Assembly (NCBI GenBank): GCA_944391755.1
Contig: CALXUT010000008.1
Coordinates: 1 to 52,591 of the forward strand
Origin: an uncultured Clostridia bacterium
GTDB taxonomy: Bacteria; Bacillota; Clostridia; TANB77; CAG-508
Length of the DNA: 52,591 nucleotides
Direction of reading: 5' to 3'
The notes below the pieces were generated by a model. The model was not told where the DNA came from. It was given only the letters and a program-made list of their open reading frames with translations, and did no database searches. The translations under genes were made by a program, and so were the position numbers. This document shows positions 1 to 8,864 of this stretch, one piece after another (positions within the stretch are counted from its first letter, which is position 1; each line of letters opens with the position of its first letter).

Positions 1-347
1 TAACATTTGAAGAAGGAGTTATTGGAATGGCAAGAAGTGATTACACTGCATATTCACCATCATTACAAGAACAATCTTATAATTCAGGAAGTTCTCAATT
101 TTTCATTATGACAAGTTCCAATAGTGCTTTAGATGGAATGTATACAGCATTTGGAAAAGTAATAGAAGGATTAGATATTGTACATAAAATAGAAGATGTA
201 CAAGTAGAATACAATTCACAAAATGGTGAATTGAGTGTACCAGTGACTCCTATTGAAATAGAATCTATTCGTGTAGAAACAAATGATATTGATTATGGTT
301 TACCTGAAACACTAGAGCCAATTAATTTTTCGGATTTGTACCAATAA
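1..347 (+). CDS. Cyclophilin-type peptidyl-prolyl cis-trans isomerase, 3' end
   Basis: The reading frame is already open at the first bases of the window, so the 5' end is missing; the first in-frame ATG at 27 is internal. The visible part has the cyclophilin core pattern F-E-E-G-x-I-G-M-A-R near its start and G-S-S-Q-F-F-I about 25 residues later, followed by L-D-G-x-Y-T-A-F-G-K-V, which line the active site that isomerises Xaa-Pro bonds. About 114 residues remain. The tail after the cyclophilin fold is acidic. Whether the full protein is cytosolic or a secreted lipoprotein cannot be told because the N-terminus is outside the window. tadA follows closely. Confidence 0.88.
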   Translation, partial: TFEEGVIGMARSDYTAYSPSLQEQSYNSGSSQFFIMTSSNSALDGMYTAFGKVIEGLDIVHKIEDVQVEYNSQNGELSVPVTPIEIESIRVETNDIDYGLPETLEPINFSDLYQ

Positions 348-365
348 GAAAAGAAAGTGAGAAAT

Positions 366-827
366 ATGGAAGAAAAAGAATATTATATGAGACAAGCTCT
401 AAAAGAAGCGGAAAAAGCTTACAAAAAATTAGAAGTACCAGTTGGAGCAATTATTGTAAAAGACGGAAAAATTATTGCTAAAGCACATAATCAAAAAGAA
501 ACGAAGACAGACACTACAAAACATGCAGAAATACTAGCCATACAAAAAGCAAGCAAAAAATTAAACTCATGGAGATTGTTGGATTGTGAAATGTATGTAA
601 CATTAGAACCATGTACAATGTGTGCAGGAGCAATGATAAATGCAAGAATAAAAAAAGTTCATATAGGAACAATGGATGAGAAAACAGGAGCAGCAGGATC
701 GGTATTAAATCTTTTTGAAGATTACAAATTTAATCATATAGTCCAAGTCGAAAAGGGGATTTTAAAACAAGAATGTGAGGATATACTTAAAAAATTCTTT
801 AAAGAATTAAGAAAAATGAAAAAGTAG
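366..827 (+). CDS. tadA: tRNA-specific adenosine deaminase TadA
   Basis: Deaminates adenosine 34 of the arginine tRNA anticodon to inosine, so that one tRNA reads several codons. The zinc site is intact: H-A-E-I with the catalytic glutamate near residue 55, and P-C-T-M-C-A-G-A about 30 residues later. About 153 residues, the usual bacterial length. A GTG lies three codons upstream at 357, but the ATG at 366 is better placed after the purine-rich AAAGTGAG and fits the family N-terminus (E-x-Y-M-R-Q-A). tadA just ahead of the SRP RNA gene and dnaX is a common Bacillota arrangement. Confidence 0.95.
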   Translation: MEEKEYYMRQALKEAEKAYKKLEVPVGAIIVKDGKIIAKAHNQKETKTDTTKHAEILAIQKASKKLNSWRLLDCEMYVTLEPCTMCAGAMINARIKKVHIGTMDEKTGAAGSVLNLFEDYKFNHIVQVEKGILKQECEDILKKFFKELRKMKK

Positions 828-840
828 ACGGAGGAAAAGG

Positions 841-1584
841 ATGTATAGAAGTTTAAATAAGAAAATATTTCATATGATAATGATAATCATTATTATAACA
901 ATTATTTTGTTTATTGCGGGAATGTTCTTATTAAGATATGAAGTAGAAGGTGAAACCAATATCCCATTTGACATTAAAAAAATAGCAATTATAGAAACTG
1001 TGGAAGGAGAAGAAGTGGAAAATTCTACAGAAAAATGGAATCTTAATGTTAATCAAAATAATGACATTTATATTTACATAGAAAAAAATGATAATTATAG
1101 TAAGACAGAAATTATTGAATCTGTAAAAATTAATAACATAAAAGTAAATAGGTCAAGTCAGTTAGGGGAAACAAAGATATATAAACCAGTTACAGATGAA
1201 AAAAGAATGTTTATAAATTCTGAGGAAAATGAAACAACAGAAATCCTATATAATGGTGATTTAGAATCTAATATCAAAGAACATAAGATTTCTAATCAAG
1301 GCGGAAAAGTAGCATTTCGATATGCTATTAACAATATTGCACAATATACATCAGATATGAATAAAGAAATCGACCATAGTAAATTATTACAATTGACAAA
1401 TGTAAAAGCAGAAGACTTAAAAAGTAAACTCTCTTTTGATATGATTATTACATTAAAAAGTGGAAAAATATACCAAACAACAATAGAACTAGAAATGCCT
1501 TCAGAAGAGATTATACAAGAAGGAACAAAAGGAATTGAAATAACAGATTTAAGTAATATCGTTTTCAAAAGAATTGAAAATTAA
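841..1584 (+). CDS. Membrane-anchored protein of unknown function
   Basis: I do not recognise a family. The 247-residue protein starts with a short basic segment and one strongly hydrophobic helix (about residues 11-31), so it is probably held in the membrane by its N-terminus with the rest outside. The remainder is hydrophilic, rich in Glu, Asn, Ile and Lys, lacks cysteines, and looks predominantly beta-structured. The start follows GGAGGAAAAGG. It lies 13 nt after tadA and is probably co-transcribed with it, just upstream of the SRP RNA. No catalytic motif is visible. Confidence 0.75.
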   Translation: MYRSLNKKIFHMIMIIIIITIILFIAGMFLLRYEVEGETNIPFDIKKIAIIETVEGEEVENSTEKWNLNVNQNNDIYIYIEKNDNYSKTEIIESVKINNIKVNRSSQLGETKIYKPVTDEKRMFINSEENETTEILYNGDLESNIKEHKISNQGGKVAFRYAINNIAQYTSDMNKEIDHSKLLQLTNVKAEDLKSKLSFDMIITLKSGKIYQTTIELEMPSEEIIQEGTKGIEITDLSNIVFKRIEN

Positions 1585-1628
1585 TAAAAATAGCTTGCAA
1601 ATTTTATCATTACAGTATATAATAACAA

Positions 1629-1768
1629 ATGGTATGGGAGCTAATCTTTGTATGGAAAGCAAACCCAATAAAAGCCTATGAACCTTGTCAGGTCCGGAAG
1701 GAAGCAGCAATAAGTAGATACTTTTATGTGGGAATTGTTTTCCATAGAGAGATTGGAACTCACACCAT
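1629..1768 (+). ncRNA. ffs: Signal recognition particle RNA (4.5S-like)
   Basis: Contains the diagnostic helix-8 core TGTCAGGTCCGGAAGGAAGC (around 1688-1707) with its GGAA tetraloop and the asymmetric loop bound by Ffh. The flanks pair into one long rod: TATGGAAA with TTTTCCATA, CCC with GGG, and outer segments around 1629-1650 with 1741-1768. This gives about 140 nt. No obvious Alu-domain-like 5' extension is seen, so this is a rod form rather than the longer Bacillus scRNA. The position directly upstream of dnaX matches many Bacillota. The ends are estimated from pairing and are accurate to a few bases. Confidence 0.93.
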
Positions 1769-1800
1769 TTTATTTTAAGCAATATAAAGGATGTGAGATT

Positions 1801-3405
1801 ATGGGGTACACAGCACTTTATAGAAAATTTAGACCACAAACATTTAGTGAAATGGTAGGGCAAGAACATATTACACGAACATTAAAAAATCAAATAATGG
1901 CCAATAGAGTAGGACATGCCTACCTTTTTAATGGGGGAAGAGGAACAGGAAAAACAACATCTGCTAAAGTATTAGCAAGAGCAGTTAATTGTTTAAATCC
2001 TCAAGATGGGGAACCTTGTAATGAATGTGAAATATGTAAATCAGCACTTTCTGGTTCTTTAACCGATATTGTAGAAATGGATGCTGCATCAAATAACAGT
2101 GTTGAAGATATTCGATCAATACGAGAAGAAGTAAATTTTTTACCAACAAAAGCAAAATATAGAGTATATATCATAGATGAGGTTCATATGTTGTCACAAG
2201 GAGCGTTTAATGCATTATTAAAAACATTAGAAGAGCCACCCGAACATGTAAAATTTATTTTGGCAACAACAGAACCGCAAAAATTACCAGCTACGATTTT
2301 ATCGAGATGTCAAAGATTTGATTTTAAAAGAATATCTAATGAAGATATTGTAAAAAGACTAGAAATTGTATGTAAAGAAAGCCAAATACAAGCTACAGAA
2401 TCTGCTTTAAAAATCATTGCATCCCTATCTGAAGGTGCAATGAGAGATGCCTTATCTATATTAGAAAGATGTGTACAAGATGGGGAAAATAATATAGATG
2501 AAGATAAAATTAAAGAATTGGTAGGCATACCAAAAACCGTTTTTATACATGGCATAGTAGAAGGAATCATAGAATATGATATAGATAAAGTAATGAATAC
2601 CATTAATGAGGTTTTACAAGAAGGAAAAGACCTAAATAATCTATTGTGGGAAATCATTAAATATATAAAAGATATATTAATGATAAAAACAAACCAAACT
2701 TTAGATATATATAATGAACAAGAACTTCAAGAATTAAAAGAATTATCAGAAAAAATTTCAAAAGAAAGATCAATTCAATTGATTTATGAATTATCAAAAT
2801 TAGAAAGTGATATGAAATTATCAACACAAAGATTAATTGTATTTCAAGCAGGAATCATAAAATTATGTAATCAAAATAGCAATATAGAAAATGTAAATAC
2901 TGGAAGTAATAGTGGAAATAATAGTGATATTTATGCTAGATTAGACAAGATAGAAAATTACCTAAGAGCAGGAGGCGGCGTCAACAGAACGCAAAAAGTA
3001 GCTCCTAAAAAGAACACAGAAGAGAAACCAAAAATGAATGTAGAGGCAATTGAGGGGATAGGAAAGAATAGTAAACCAGCACAATACTGGAATAAAATTG
3101 TCAATAATTTTAAAACAAACGGAAAGATTATGTTATATACAAATTTAATCAATACAACAGCTGTAGAGATCAATGATATGACAGTAGGTATTGAATTTCC
3201 AAAAGGAATCACACCATTTGGGAAAACCGTTTTAGATAAGCCAGAAAATATGAAAGAAATTGCAAATCAAGTTTCCATAGCATGTGGAAAAGAGATGCAT
3301 ATAAAATATATTGATACAAAACCACAGCAAAAAGAAGCTTCAGAAGAACAGGAACTTTCTGATTTTGCAAGTGGATTTGATATACCATTTGATATTATAG
3401 AATAG
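1801..3405 (+). CDS. dnaX: DNA polymerase III subunits gamma/tau
   Basis: Clamp-loader ATPase of the replicative polymerase. From the start at 1801 (M-G-Y-T-A-L-Y-R-K-F-R-P, preceded by AAGGATGTGAG) it is 534 residues. An upstream in-frame extension to 1726 is rejected because it runs through the SRP RNA. Walker A G-G-R-G-T-G-K-T sits at residues 45-52, then four zinc-binding cysteines (N-C-L...P-C-N-E-C-E-I-C), Walker B I-I-D-E-V-H-M-L, and the sensor/arginine-finger segment L-S-R-C-Q-R-F. Domain III and a lysine-rich linker follow, then a tau-like C-terminal domain. No convincing programmed frameshift site is present. ebfC and recR follow as an operon. Confidence 0.97.
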   Translation: MGYTALYRKFRPQTFSEMVGQEHITRTLKNQIMANRVGHAYLFNGGRGTGKTTSAKVLARAVNCLNPQDGEPCNECEICKSALSGSLTDIVEMDAASNNSVEDIRSIREEVNFLPTKAKYRVYIIDEVHMLSQGAFNALLKTLEEPPEHVKFILATTEPQKLPATILSRCQRFDFKRISNEDIVKRLEIVCKESQIQATESALKIIASLSEGAMRDALSILERCVQDGENNIDEDKIKELVGIPKTVFIHGIVEGIIEYDIDKVMNTINEVLQEGKDLNNLLWEIIKYIKDILMIKTNQTLDIYNEQELQELKELSEKISKERSIQLIYELSKLESDMKLSTQRLIVFQAGIIKLCNQNSNIENVNTGSNSGNNSDIYARLDKIENYLRAGGGVNRTQKVAPKKNTEEKPKMNVEAIEGIGKNSKPAQYWNKIVNNFKTNGKIMLYTNLINTTAVEINDMTVGIEFPKGITPFGKTVLDKPENMKEIANQVSIACGKEMHIKYIDTKPQQKEASEEQELSDFASGFDIPFDIIE

Positions 3406-3420
3406 AGGAGGAACTTAAAA

Positions 3421-3762
3421 ATGTCAAAAAGAGGAGGATTCCCAGGAATGGGAGGATTTGGTGGAATGAACATCAATAATTTAATGAAAGAAGCAAAAAA
3501 AATGCAAGCAGATTTTGAAAAATCACAAACAGAACTTGCCGCAAAAGAATTTGAAGCATCAGCTGGTGGAGGAGCTGTAACTGTAAAAGTAACAGGACAA
3601 AAAGAAATCAAAGAATTAACATTACAAAAAGAGGTTGTTGATCCAGAAGATGTTGAAATGTTACAAGATTTAATCGTAACCTGTATCAATCAAGCATTTA
3701 AACAAGTTGATGATGCACAAGCAGCTTCTATGGGAAAATATAATATTCCTGGATTAATGTAG
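3421..3762 (+). CDS. ebfC: YbaB/EbfC-family nucleoid-associated protein
   Basis: A small DNA-binding protein (113 residues) that forms a dimer and associates with the nucleoid. The family's signatures are present: a Met/Gly-rich N-terminus, an amphipathic helix ([13 protein letters not shown]), then the sheet [14 protein letters not shown] and I-N-Q-A-F-K-Q near the C-terminus. The RBS GAGGAGG precedes the ATG. It sits between dnaX and recR, the standard order, which strongly supports the call. Confidence 0.94.
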   Translation: MSKRGGFPGMGGFGGMNINNLMKEAKKMQADFEKSQTELAAKEFEASAGGGAVTVKVTGQKEIKELTLQKEVVDPEDVEMLQDLIVTCINQAFKQVDDAQAASMGKYNIPGLM

Positions 3763-3773
3763 AGGAGAGAGAA

Positions 3774-4373
3774 ATGTCTTATTATTCACCATCAATAGAA
3801 AAATTAATACAAAGCTTTGAAAAACTACCAAGTATAGGAAATAAAACGGCTGCAAGACTTGCATTTTATATATTAAATGCATCAGAGGAAGAAACAAATG
3901 AATTTGTCAATTCTATTATAGATGCTAAAAAGAATTTAAAATATTGTAGTAAATGTTATAATATTTCAGATACAGATCCATGTATGATATGCTCAAATCC
4001 AAAAAGAGATCAATCTGTTATATGTGTTGTAGAAGATGTTAGAGATATTATTGCTATGGAAAGAACACATGAATTTAAAGGTGTTTATCATGTTTTACAT
4101 GGTTCCATATCACCAATGAATGGAATTGGTCCAGATGATATCAAAATAAAAGAATTGCTTTCAAGACTTATGGATGGGCAAGTAAAAGAAGTTATATTAG
4201 CTACAAATCCAAGAGTTGAAGGAGAAGCAACTGCTATGTATTTATCAAAATTAATCAAACCTTTGGGAATCAAAGTAACAAGAATTGCTCATGGAATTCC
4301 TGTTGGAGGAGATTTAGAATATACGGACGAAATAACACTAACGAAAGCTTTAGAAGGAAGAAGAGAATTATAA
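3774..4373 (+). CDS. recR: Recombination mediator RecR
   Basis: Works with RecF and RecO to load RecA on gapped DNA. 199 residues, full length. Visible parts: the N-terminal helix-hairpin-helix ([13 protein letters not shown]), the four-cysteine zinc finger (C-x2-C...C-x2-C around residues 58-73), and the Toprim domain beginning [10 protein letters not shown]. It ends just before a bidirectional hairpin terminator. Confidence 0.97.
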   Translation: MSYYSPSIEKLIQSFEKLPSIGNKTAARLAFYILNASEEETNEFVNSIIDAKKNLKYCSKCYNISDTDPCMICSNPKRDQSVICVVEDVRDIIAMERTHEFKGVYHVLHGSISPMNGIGPDDIKIKELLSRLMDGQVKEVILATNPRVEGEATAMYLSKLIKPLGIKVTRIAHGIPVGGDLEYTDEITLTKALEGRREL

Positions 4374-4387
4374 ACTAATAAATGTGA

Positions 4388-4412
4388 AAGGACAGATGTT
4401 AAATCTGTCCTT
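4388..4412. terminator. Bidirectional terminator between recR and the glycosyltransferase gene
   Basis: A perfect 10-bp inverted repeat, AAGGACAGAT / ATCTGTCCTT, with a 5-nt loop. It lies between convergent genes, so it can end recR transcription on the plus strand and the 5541-to-4411 gene on the minus strand. Confidence 0.75.
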
Positions 4413-5541
4413 ATATGTTACCTAATAGAATTTTACAAATATCTTTTGTAGAATTTTTCTTAGAAAGTAATCTTGCTCTAATTTTCATTTCTCTCATTTT
4501 ACTAGGATTTGAGAATAAATCATTTAATATTTCTTCTATATTATCATTTTTCTTAATCCAAATGGCAACTTTATGTTTTTCAAGATACATAGCATTTTCT
4601 TCTTCTTGACCTGGTATAGGATTGATGACAACGATTGGTAGACCAGAAGCCAAACTTTCCGTTGTTGTTAAACCACCAGGTTTTGTAACTACTAGATCTG
4701 AAATACTCATTAGTTCTGGAATTTTATCGGTGTATTCTAAAACTTTTACATGTTCTTGTTTATCTAAATCTTTTACTAAATTTTCAAAATTTTCTTTCAT
4801 TTTTAAATTTTTTCCAGATATGGCAACAATTTGTATATGATGATGACTTTCTACAAAAGATCTAAAAATCTTAAATGTTTGTGTTTTTCCTAAACCAAAT
4901 TCTCCACCACCGAAAAAAAGAACGGTTTTTCTATCAGGTGATAATCCAAAACTTTCTAAAATTTTTGCTTTATCATATTTTAGTAAAAATTTATTAGAAA
5001 GAGGGATTCCAGTTGCAAATATTTTTTCATTAGGAATACCTTTTTCATGTAATTGTTTTTTCATTCCTTCATGTGATACAAAATAATAATCCACATATTT
5101 ATTTAATACAAGCCATTGATCATGTGGTGCATAATCTGTCATAACAGTGGCAATTTTACAATCGATCTTTCCTAATTTTTTTAAATAGGCACACATTTGA
5201 CTTGAAAAAGGATGTGTAGAAATGATGATATCAGGCTGAAATTCTCTTAATAATTTAATTAATTTTATAGACATCATTTTATTAGACGCATTGCTTATAT
5301 GAGCAAGAGGTCCTTTTTGTGATTTCCAATAAACTTTACCCCATGTTCTAGGAGCTTTTTTTGCCAGTTCTGAATATGCTCTTGTTGTTACTTTATTAAC
5401 AACTCTATTGACATATTCCATACAATCAATTAATTTAACATCCACATCTTGATAGTTGGTTTCTATGTTTTCTTTGATAGAACGAGCAGCAGATAAATGT
5501 CCACCACCATAAGATGCATAAAATATCATTACTTTTCTCAT
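4411..5541 (-). CDS. MGDG synthase / diacylglycerol glucosyltransferase-type GT28 glycosyltransferase
   Basis: Probably transfers a sugar from a nucleotide donor to diacylglycerol, making membrane glycolipids or a lipoteichoic acid anchor. The N-terminal domain begins M-R-K-V-M-I-F-Y-A-S-Y-G-G-G-H with the glycine-rich loop typical of MGDG synthase/UgtP. The C-terminal GT28 domain has F-F-G-G-G-E-F-G and K-P-G-G-L-T-T-T-E-S-L-A-S-G, the nucleotide-sugar site. 376 residues. The start at 5541 follows AAGGGGA; an upstream in-frame ATG at 5586 has no RBS. It is transcribed divergently from ypeB. Sugar and acceptor specificity cannot be read from sequence. Confidence 0.85.
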   Translation of the reverse strand: MRKVMIFYASYGGGHLSAARSIKENIETNYQDVDVKLIDCMEYVNRVVNKVTTRAYSELAKKAPRTWGKVYWKSQKGPLAHISNASNKMMSIKLIKLLREFQPDIIISTHPFSSQMCAYLKKLGKIDCKIATVMTDYAPHDQWLVLNKYVDYYFVSHEGMKKQLHEKGIPNEKIFATGIPLSNKFLLKYDKAKILESFGLSPDRKTVLFFGGGEFGLGKTQTFKIFRSFVESHHHIQIVAISGKNLKMKENFENLVKDLDKQEHVKVLEYTDKIPELMSISDLVVTKPGGLTTTESLASGLPIVVINPIPGQEEENAMYLEKHKVAIWIKKNDNIEEILNDLFSNPSKMREMKIRARLLSKKNSTKDICKILLGNI

Positions 5542-5651
5542 AATTTTCCCCTTAAAGATTTTTGTATATTTTATCATAAAAATCAAATTGATTGTATATT
5601 TTTTAAAAAAAAACCCAAAATAATATAAAATTAATAATTGAGGAGGAAGAA

Positions 5652-6983
5652 ATGAATAAAAATAAAATTTGGATTGCCCTTACAGTTGTATTATTGATTA
5701 TTATTGCAATACTTGGATATAATTTGAGAAATAAAAGTATGGCATATTCTACTACAAAAGAAAATGATTATAATAGAGCTTTTTATGAAGTTGTAGATTA
5801 TGTTCAAAATGTAAAAACCTATCTTGCGAAAACAATGGTCTCAAAATCTGCGGAGCATGGAGCAGAAATGTTAACACATGTATGGAGAGAAGCAAATTTA
5901 GCTCAAAGTTATGTTGGAATGTTGCCAATTGAGAGCCAAGAATTAGAGAATACCGAAAAGTTTTTAAATCAAGTAAGTGAATATAGTTATACTTTATCTA
6001 GAAAAAATATTGATGGAGAAGGATTAACAGATGAGGATATCAATAAAATAAAGGAATTATATAATTATAGTAATGATTTATCAAATACCTTAAATGAAAT
6101 GTCCACAGAATTAAATAATGGAACATTAACATGGGAAGATTTAATGAAAAATACAGAAGCATCAGAAATTGCAGAAGTTAGTACTTTTAATGTCGTTGAA
6201 GAAAATTTTCATGAATATACAGGATTAATTTATGATGGAGCTTTTTCGGAACATATGACAAGTACAGAGAAAAAAGGATTAACAGGAGACGATATTGATG
6301 AAGAAACAGCGAAACAAAAAGCAGAGAAATTTATTGGAAAAGATAAAATAAAAAGCACACAAAATAATGGATATGTGGAAAATGGAGATATACCTGTTTA
6401 TCGATTTGAAATGACAACAAATGATAATCAAACAATAGGAATTTCTATTTCTAAAAAAGGCGGACATGTAGTATATCTAAACTATAATAGAAATGTGACA
6501 GAAGAAAAGATAAGTGAACAAGATGCTGTGCAAATGGGAAAAGAATATTTAGCAAGTAAAGGATATCCAAATATGCAAGAAACTTATTATTTGAAGGAAA
6601 ATGGATTTATAACCGTAAATTATGCCTATAAACAAGGAGATGTTGTGATATATCCAGATTTAATAAAAATAAAGATTGCATTAGATAATGGAGAGATTAT
6701 TGGATTAGAAACAACAGGATATTTAAATTGTCATTATGAAAGAAATATACCTACAGCACAAATTTCAATGGAAGAAGCAAGAGAAAATTTAAGTGATAAA
6801 ATTGAAATAAAAAGTGAAGGTTTAGCAATCATTCCTACCGAATGGAATACTGAAATCTTTTGCTATGAATTTAAAGGAAAAGTGGAAGATATTGATTTTA
6901 TTGCCTATATTAATGCGGAAACAGGTGAAGAGGAAGATATTTTAATTATAACCAATACACCAAATGGAACATTAACAGAATAA
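5652..6983 (+). CDS. ypeB: Germination protein YpeB
   Basis: Spore protein that stabilises the cortex-lytic enzyme SleB during germination. 443 residues with an N-terminal membrane helix (about residues 6-24), a long helical middle region containing A-H-G-A-E-M-L-T-H-V-W-R, and C-terminal PepSY-like repeats (D-I-D-E-E-T-A-K-Q-K-A-E-K-F and later A-V-Q-M-G-K-E-Y-L). The RBS GAGGAGGAAG is strong. sleB, usually the direct neighbour, is not in the window. A spore DNA-binding protein follows, consistent with forespore expression. Confidence 0.9.
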   Translation: MNKNKIWIALTVVLLIIIAILGYNLRNKSMAYSTTKENDYNRAFYEVVDYVQNVKTYLAKTMVSKSAEHGAEMLTHVWREANLAQSYVGMLPIESQELENTEKFLNQVSEYSYTLSRKNIDGEGLTDEDINKIKELYNYSNDLSNTLNEMSTELNNGTLTWEDLMKNTEASEIAEVSTFNVVEENFHEYTGLIYDGAFSEHMTSTEKKGLTGDDIDEETAKQKAEKFIGKDKIKSTQNNGYVENGDIPVYRFEMTTNDNQTIGISISKKGGHVVYLNYNRNVTEEKISEQDAVQMGKEYLASKGYPNMQETYYLKENGFITVNYAYKQGDVVIYPDLIKIKIALDNGEIIGLETTGYLNCHYERNIPTAQISMEEARENLSDKIEIKSEGLAIIPTEWNTEIFCYEFKGKVEDIDFIAYINAETGEEEDILIITNTPNGTLTE

Positions 6984-7107
6984 TTCTTAAATTAACAAAA
7001 ATTGAGAAAATAAAAAATTAAATTTTGCAAATACTAAAAATGAAAAAGTTAAATAACTTTTTCGAAGCGGTCCGTAAAAACAGATGAAATTTGAAAGGAG
7101 TAACATC

Positions 7108-7287
7108 ATGTCTAGAAATCACAAATTAATATCTGAAAACTTACGAACAGAAATAGCCAAAGAATTAGGTGTTTATGATCAAGTAAAAAAAGATGGCGGA
7201 AGTTGGGAAAATGTATCATCTAAAACCTGTGGTAGTATAGTTTCTAAAGCAATAGAAATTGCGAATAGAGCAGTAGAAAATCAATAG
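7108..7287 (+). CDS. Alpha/beta-type small acid-soluble spore protein (SspF-like)
   Basis: A 59-residue protein that would coat and protect DNA in the dormant spore. It has the family's two conserved blocks: E-I-A-K-E-L-G-V-Y-D, which includes the region cut by germination protease, and S-S-K-T-C-G-S-I-V-S-K-A-I-E-I-A. The spacing and the Y-D-x-V-K-K-D stretch resemble SspF more than the major SspA/B proteins. AAAGGAG lies 8 nt before the ATG at 7108; an upstream in-frame ATG at 7084 is rejected. A terminator follows. Confidence 0.85.
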   Translation: MSRNHKLISENLRTEIAKELGVYDQVKKDGGSWENVSSKTCGSIVSKAIEIANRAVENQ

Positions 7288-7302
7288 TTTTTAGATAAAT
7301 AG

Positions 7303-7332
7303 GAAACTGTCTTATAGGCAGTTTTCTTTTTT
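7303..7332 (+). terminator. Terminator after the spore protein gene
   Basis: Inverted repeat GAAACTG / CAGTTTTC followed by a run of six T, directly after the gene and before the murF promoter. Confidence 0.7.
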
Positions 7333-7374
7333 AAAACTTATTAAATTAGTACTTGATAAAAAAAGATAAACTTA

Positions 7375-7403
7375 TTGCATAATGAAATGTTTTAGAATAT
7401 AAT
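7375..7403 (+). promoter_or_regulatory. Sigma-A-type promoter for murF
   Basis: TTGCAT, a 17-bp spacer, then a consensus TATAAT at 7398-7403, ending 26 nt before the murF start. Confidence 0.65.
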
Positions 7404-7429
7404 AGAAAAAAACTTGAGGAGGTAGCAGA

Positions 7430-8809
7430 ATGAAAGAAATTAAAGTCAAAGATATTTTAAAGTTAACAAATGGAAATTTAATAACAGGTAATGAAGAATT
7501 ACTATGTGAAAATTTTTCAAAAGATACAAGAACGATACAAAAAGGTGATGTATATATAGGAATAAAAGGAGCAAAATTTGATGGAAACCAATTTTGGAAA
7601 GAAGCATTAGATAAAGGAGCAAGTTGTGTAATTATTCAAGATGTAGATATATCATCAGAGAAAAAGGAAAAATATTCCAATAAAACCATTGTAAAAGTAG
7701 AAAATACATTAGAAGGATTATATAAAATAGCACAATATAAAAGAAGTTTATACAATATACCAGTTATTGCTATTACTGGTAGTGTTGGGAAAACGAGTAC
7801 AAAAGATTTAATTTCAAGTGTTGTTCAAACGCAATATAAAACATTAAAAACAGAAGGGAATTATAATAATAATATAGGGTTACCATTTACGATTTTAAAA
7901 TTAAAAGACCATGAAGCAATGGTCATTGAAATGGGAATGAACCATTTTGGAGAAATCAGTTTACTAACCAATATTGCACAACCAACCATTTCTGTTATAA
8001 CGAATATAGGAACTTCACATATTGGAAATTTAGGCTCAAGAGAAAATATATTAAAAGCGAAATTAGAGATATTAGAAGGAATGAAAGAACCTAAAATCAT
8101 TATGAATAATGATAATGATTTATTACATAAATGGTATGAAGAAAATAAAAATCATCTTGAAATTCATACATATGGAATTGAAAATAATAGTGAGTTTTTA
8201 GCCAAAGATATAATGTCACAGGAAGATAGTAGTATTTTCAAGGTAAATATCAATAAAGAAAATGTAGAGATAAAAGTACCTGTTGGGGGTAAGCATTTTG
8301 TATATAATGCATTATGTGCAGTAGTTGTTGGAAAACTATTAGGAATTGATACTAAAAAAATACAAAAGGGTATATCAGAATTAGAATTAACGAAAAAAAG
8401 AATGGAAATAAGACAATTAGAAAATGGTGCTATTTTAATAAATGACAGTTATAATGCCAGTTTTGAATCCATGAAGTCAAGTATTGAATATTTAGGAAAT
8501 CATACAGGAAAAAGAAAAATAGCAGCATTAGGTGATATGTTTGAATTAGGAGAGTACTCTGAAGAACTACACAAAAAAGTGGGAAGGGAAGTTGCAAAAA
8601 ATAATATTGATTTACTATTATGTGTAGGAAATGATGCGAGATATATCATAGAAGGCGCGAAAGAAATGAATAAAAATATAAATACACAATTATTAGAGAA
8701 TAATGAGAAATTATTAGAAAAATTAAGAATAGAATTGAAAAAAGGAGATGTCCTTTTAGTGAAAGCCTCTAATGCCACTAAATTTTACGAAATTTGTCAA
8801 AAACTATAG
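7430..8809 (+). CDS. murF: UDP-MurNAc-tripeptide:D-Ala-D-Ala ligase
   Basis: Adds D-Ala-D-Ala to the cytoplasmic peptidoglycan precursor. 459 residues with the Mur ligase layout: a substrate-binding N-terminal domain (S-K-D-T-R-T), the ATP loop I-A-I-T-G-S-V-G-K-T-S-T-K-D near residue 115, N-N-I-G-L-P-F-T, M-G-M-N-H-F-G-E-I, and the C-terminal domain with N-D-S-Y-N-A-S-F-E-S-M and A-L-G-D-M-F-E-L-G. These last two motifs separate MurF from the other Mur ligases. The RBS GAGGAGG is strong. It has its own promoter and appears monocistronic, without ddl or mraY alongside. Confidence 0.95.
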   Translation: MKEIKVKDILKLTNGNLITGNEELLCENFSKDTRTIQKGDVYIGIKGAKFDGNQFWKEALDKGASCVIIQDVDISSEKKEKYSNKTIVKVENTLEGLYKIAQYKRSLYNIPVIAITGSVGKTSTKDLISSVVQTQYKTLKTEGNYNNNIGLPFTILKLKDHEAMVIEMGMNHFGEISLLTNIAQPTISVITNIGTSHIGNLGSRENILKAKLEILEGMKEPKIIMNNDNDLLHKWYEENKNHLEIHTYGIENNSEFLAKDIMSQEDSSIFKVNINKENVEIKVPVGGKHFVYNALCAVVVGKLLGIDTKKIQKGISELELTKKRMEIRQLENGAILINDSYNASFESMKSSIEYLGNHTGKRKIAALGDMFELGEYSEELHKKVGREVAKNNIDLLLCVGNDARYIIEGAKEMNKNINTQLLENNEKLLEKLRIELKKGDVLLVKASNATKFYEICQKL

Positions 8810-8864
8810 ATTTTTTTATAAAAAATTGATATAATACAAGTACCAAATTTTTGGAGGATGTCAG

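Noticed and set aside
1726..1800. N-terminal extension of dnaX
   Set aside because: The extension would translate through the SRP RNA and shows no similarity to DnaX; ATG 1801 has a good RBS.
2985..3020. A-rich stretches in dnaX as a programmed frameshift site
   Set aside because: No slippery heptamer with a downstream hairpin and upstream SD-like sequence was seen; the full tau frame is continuous.
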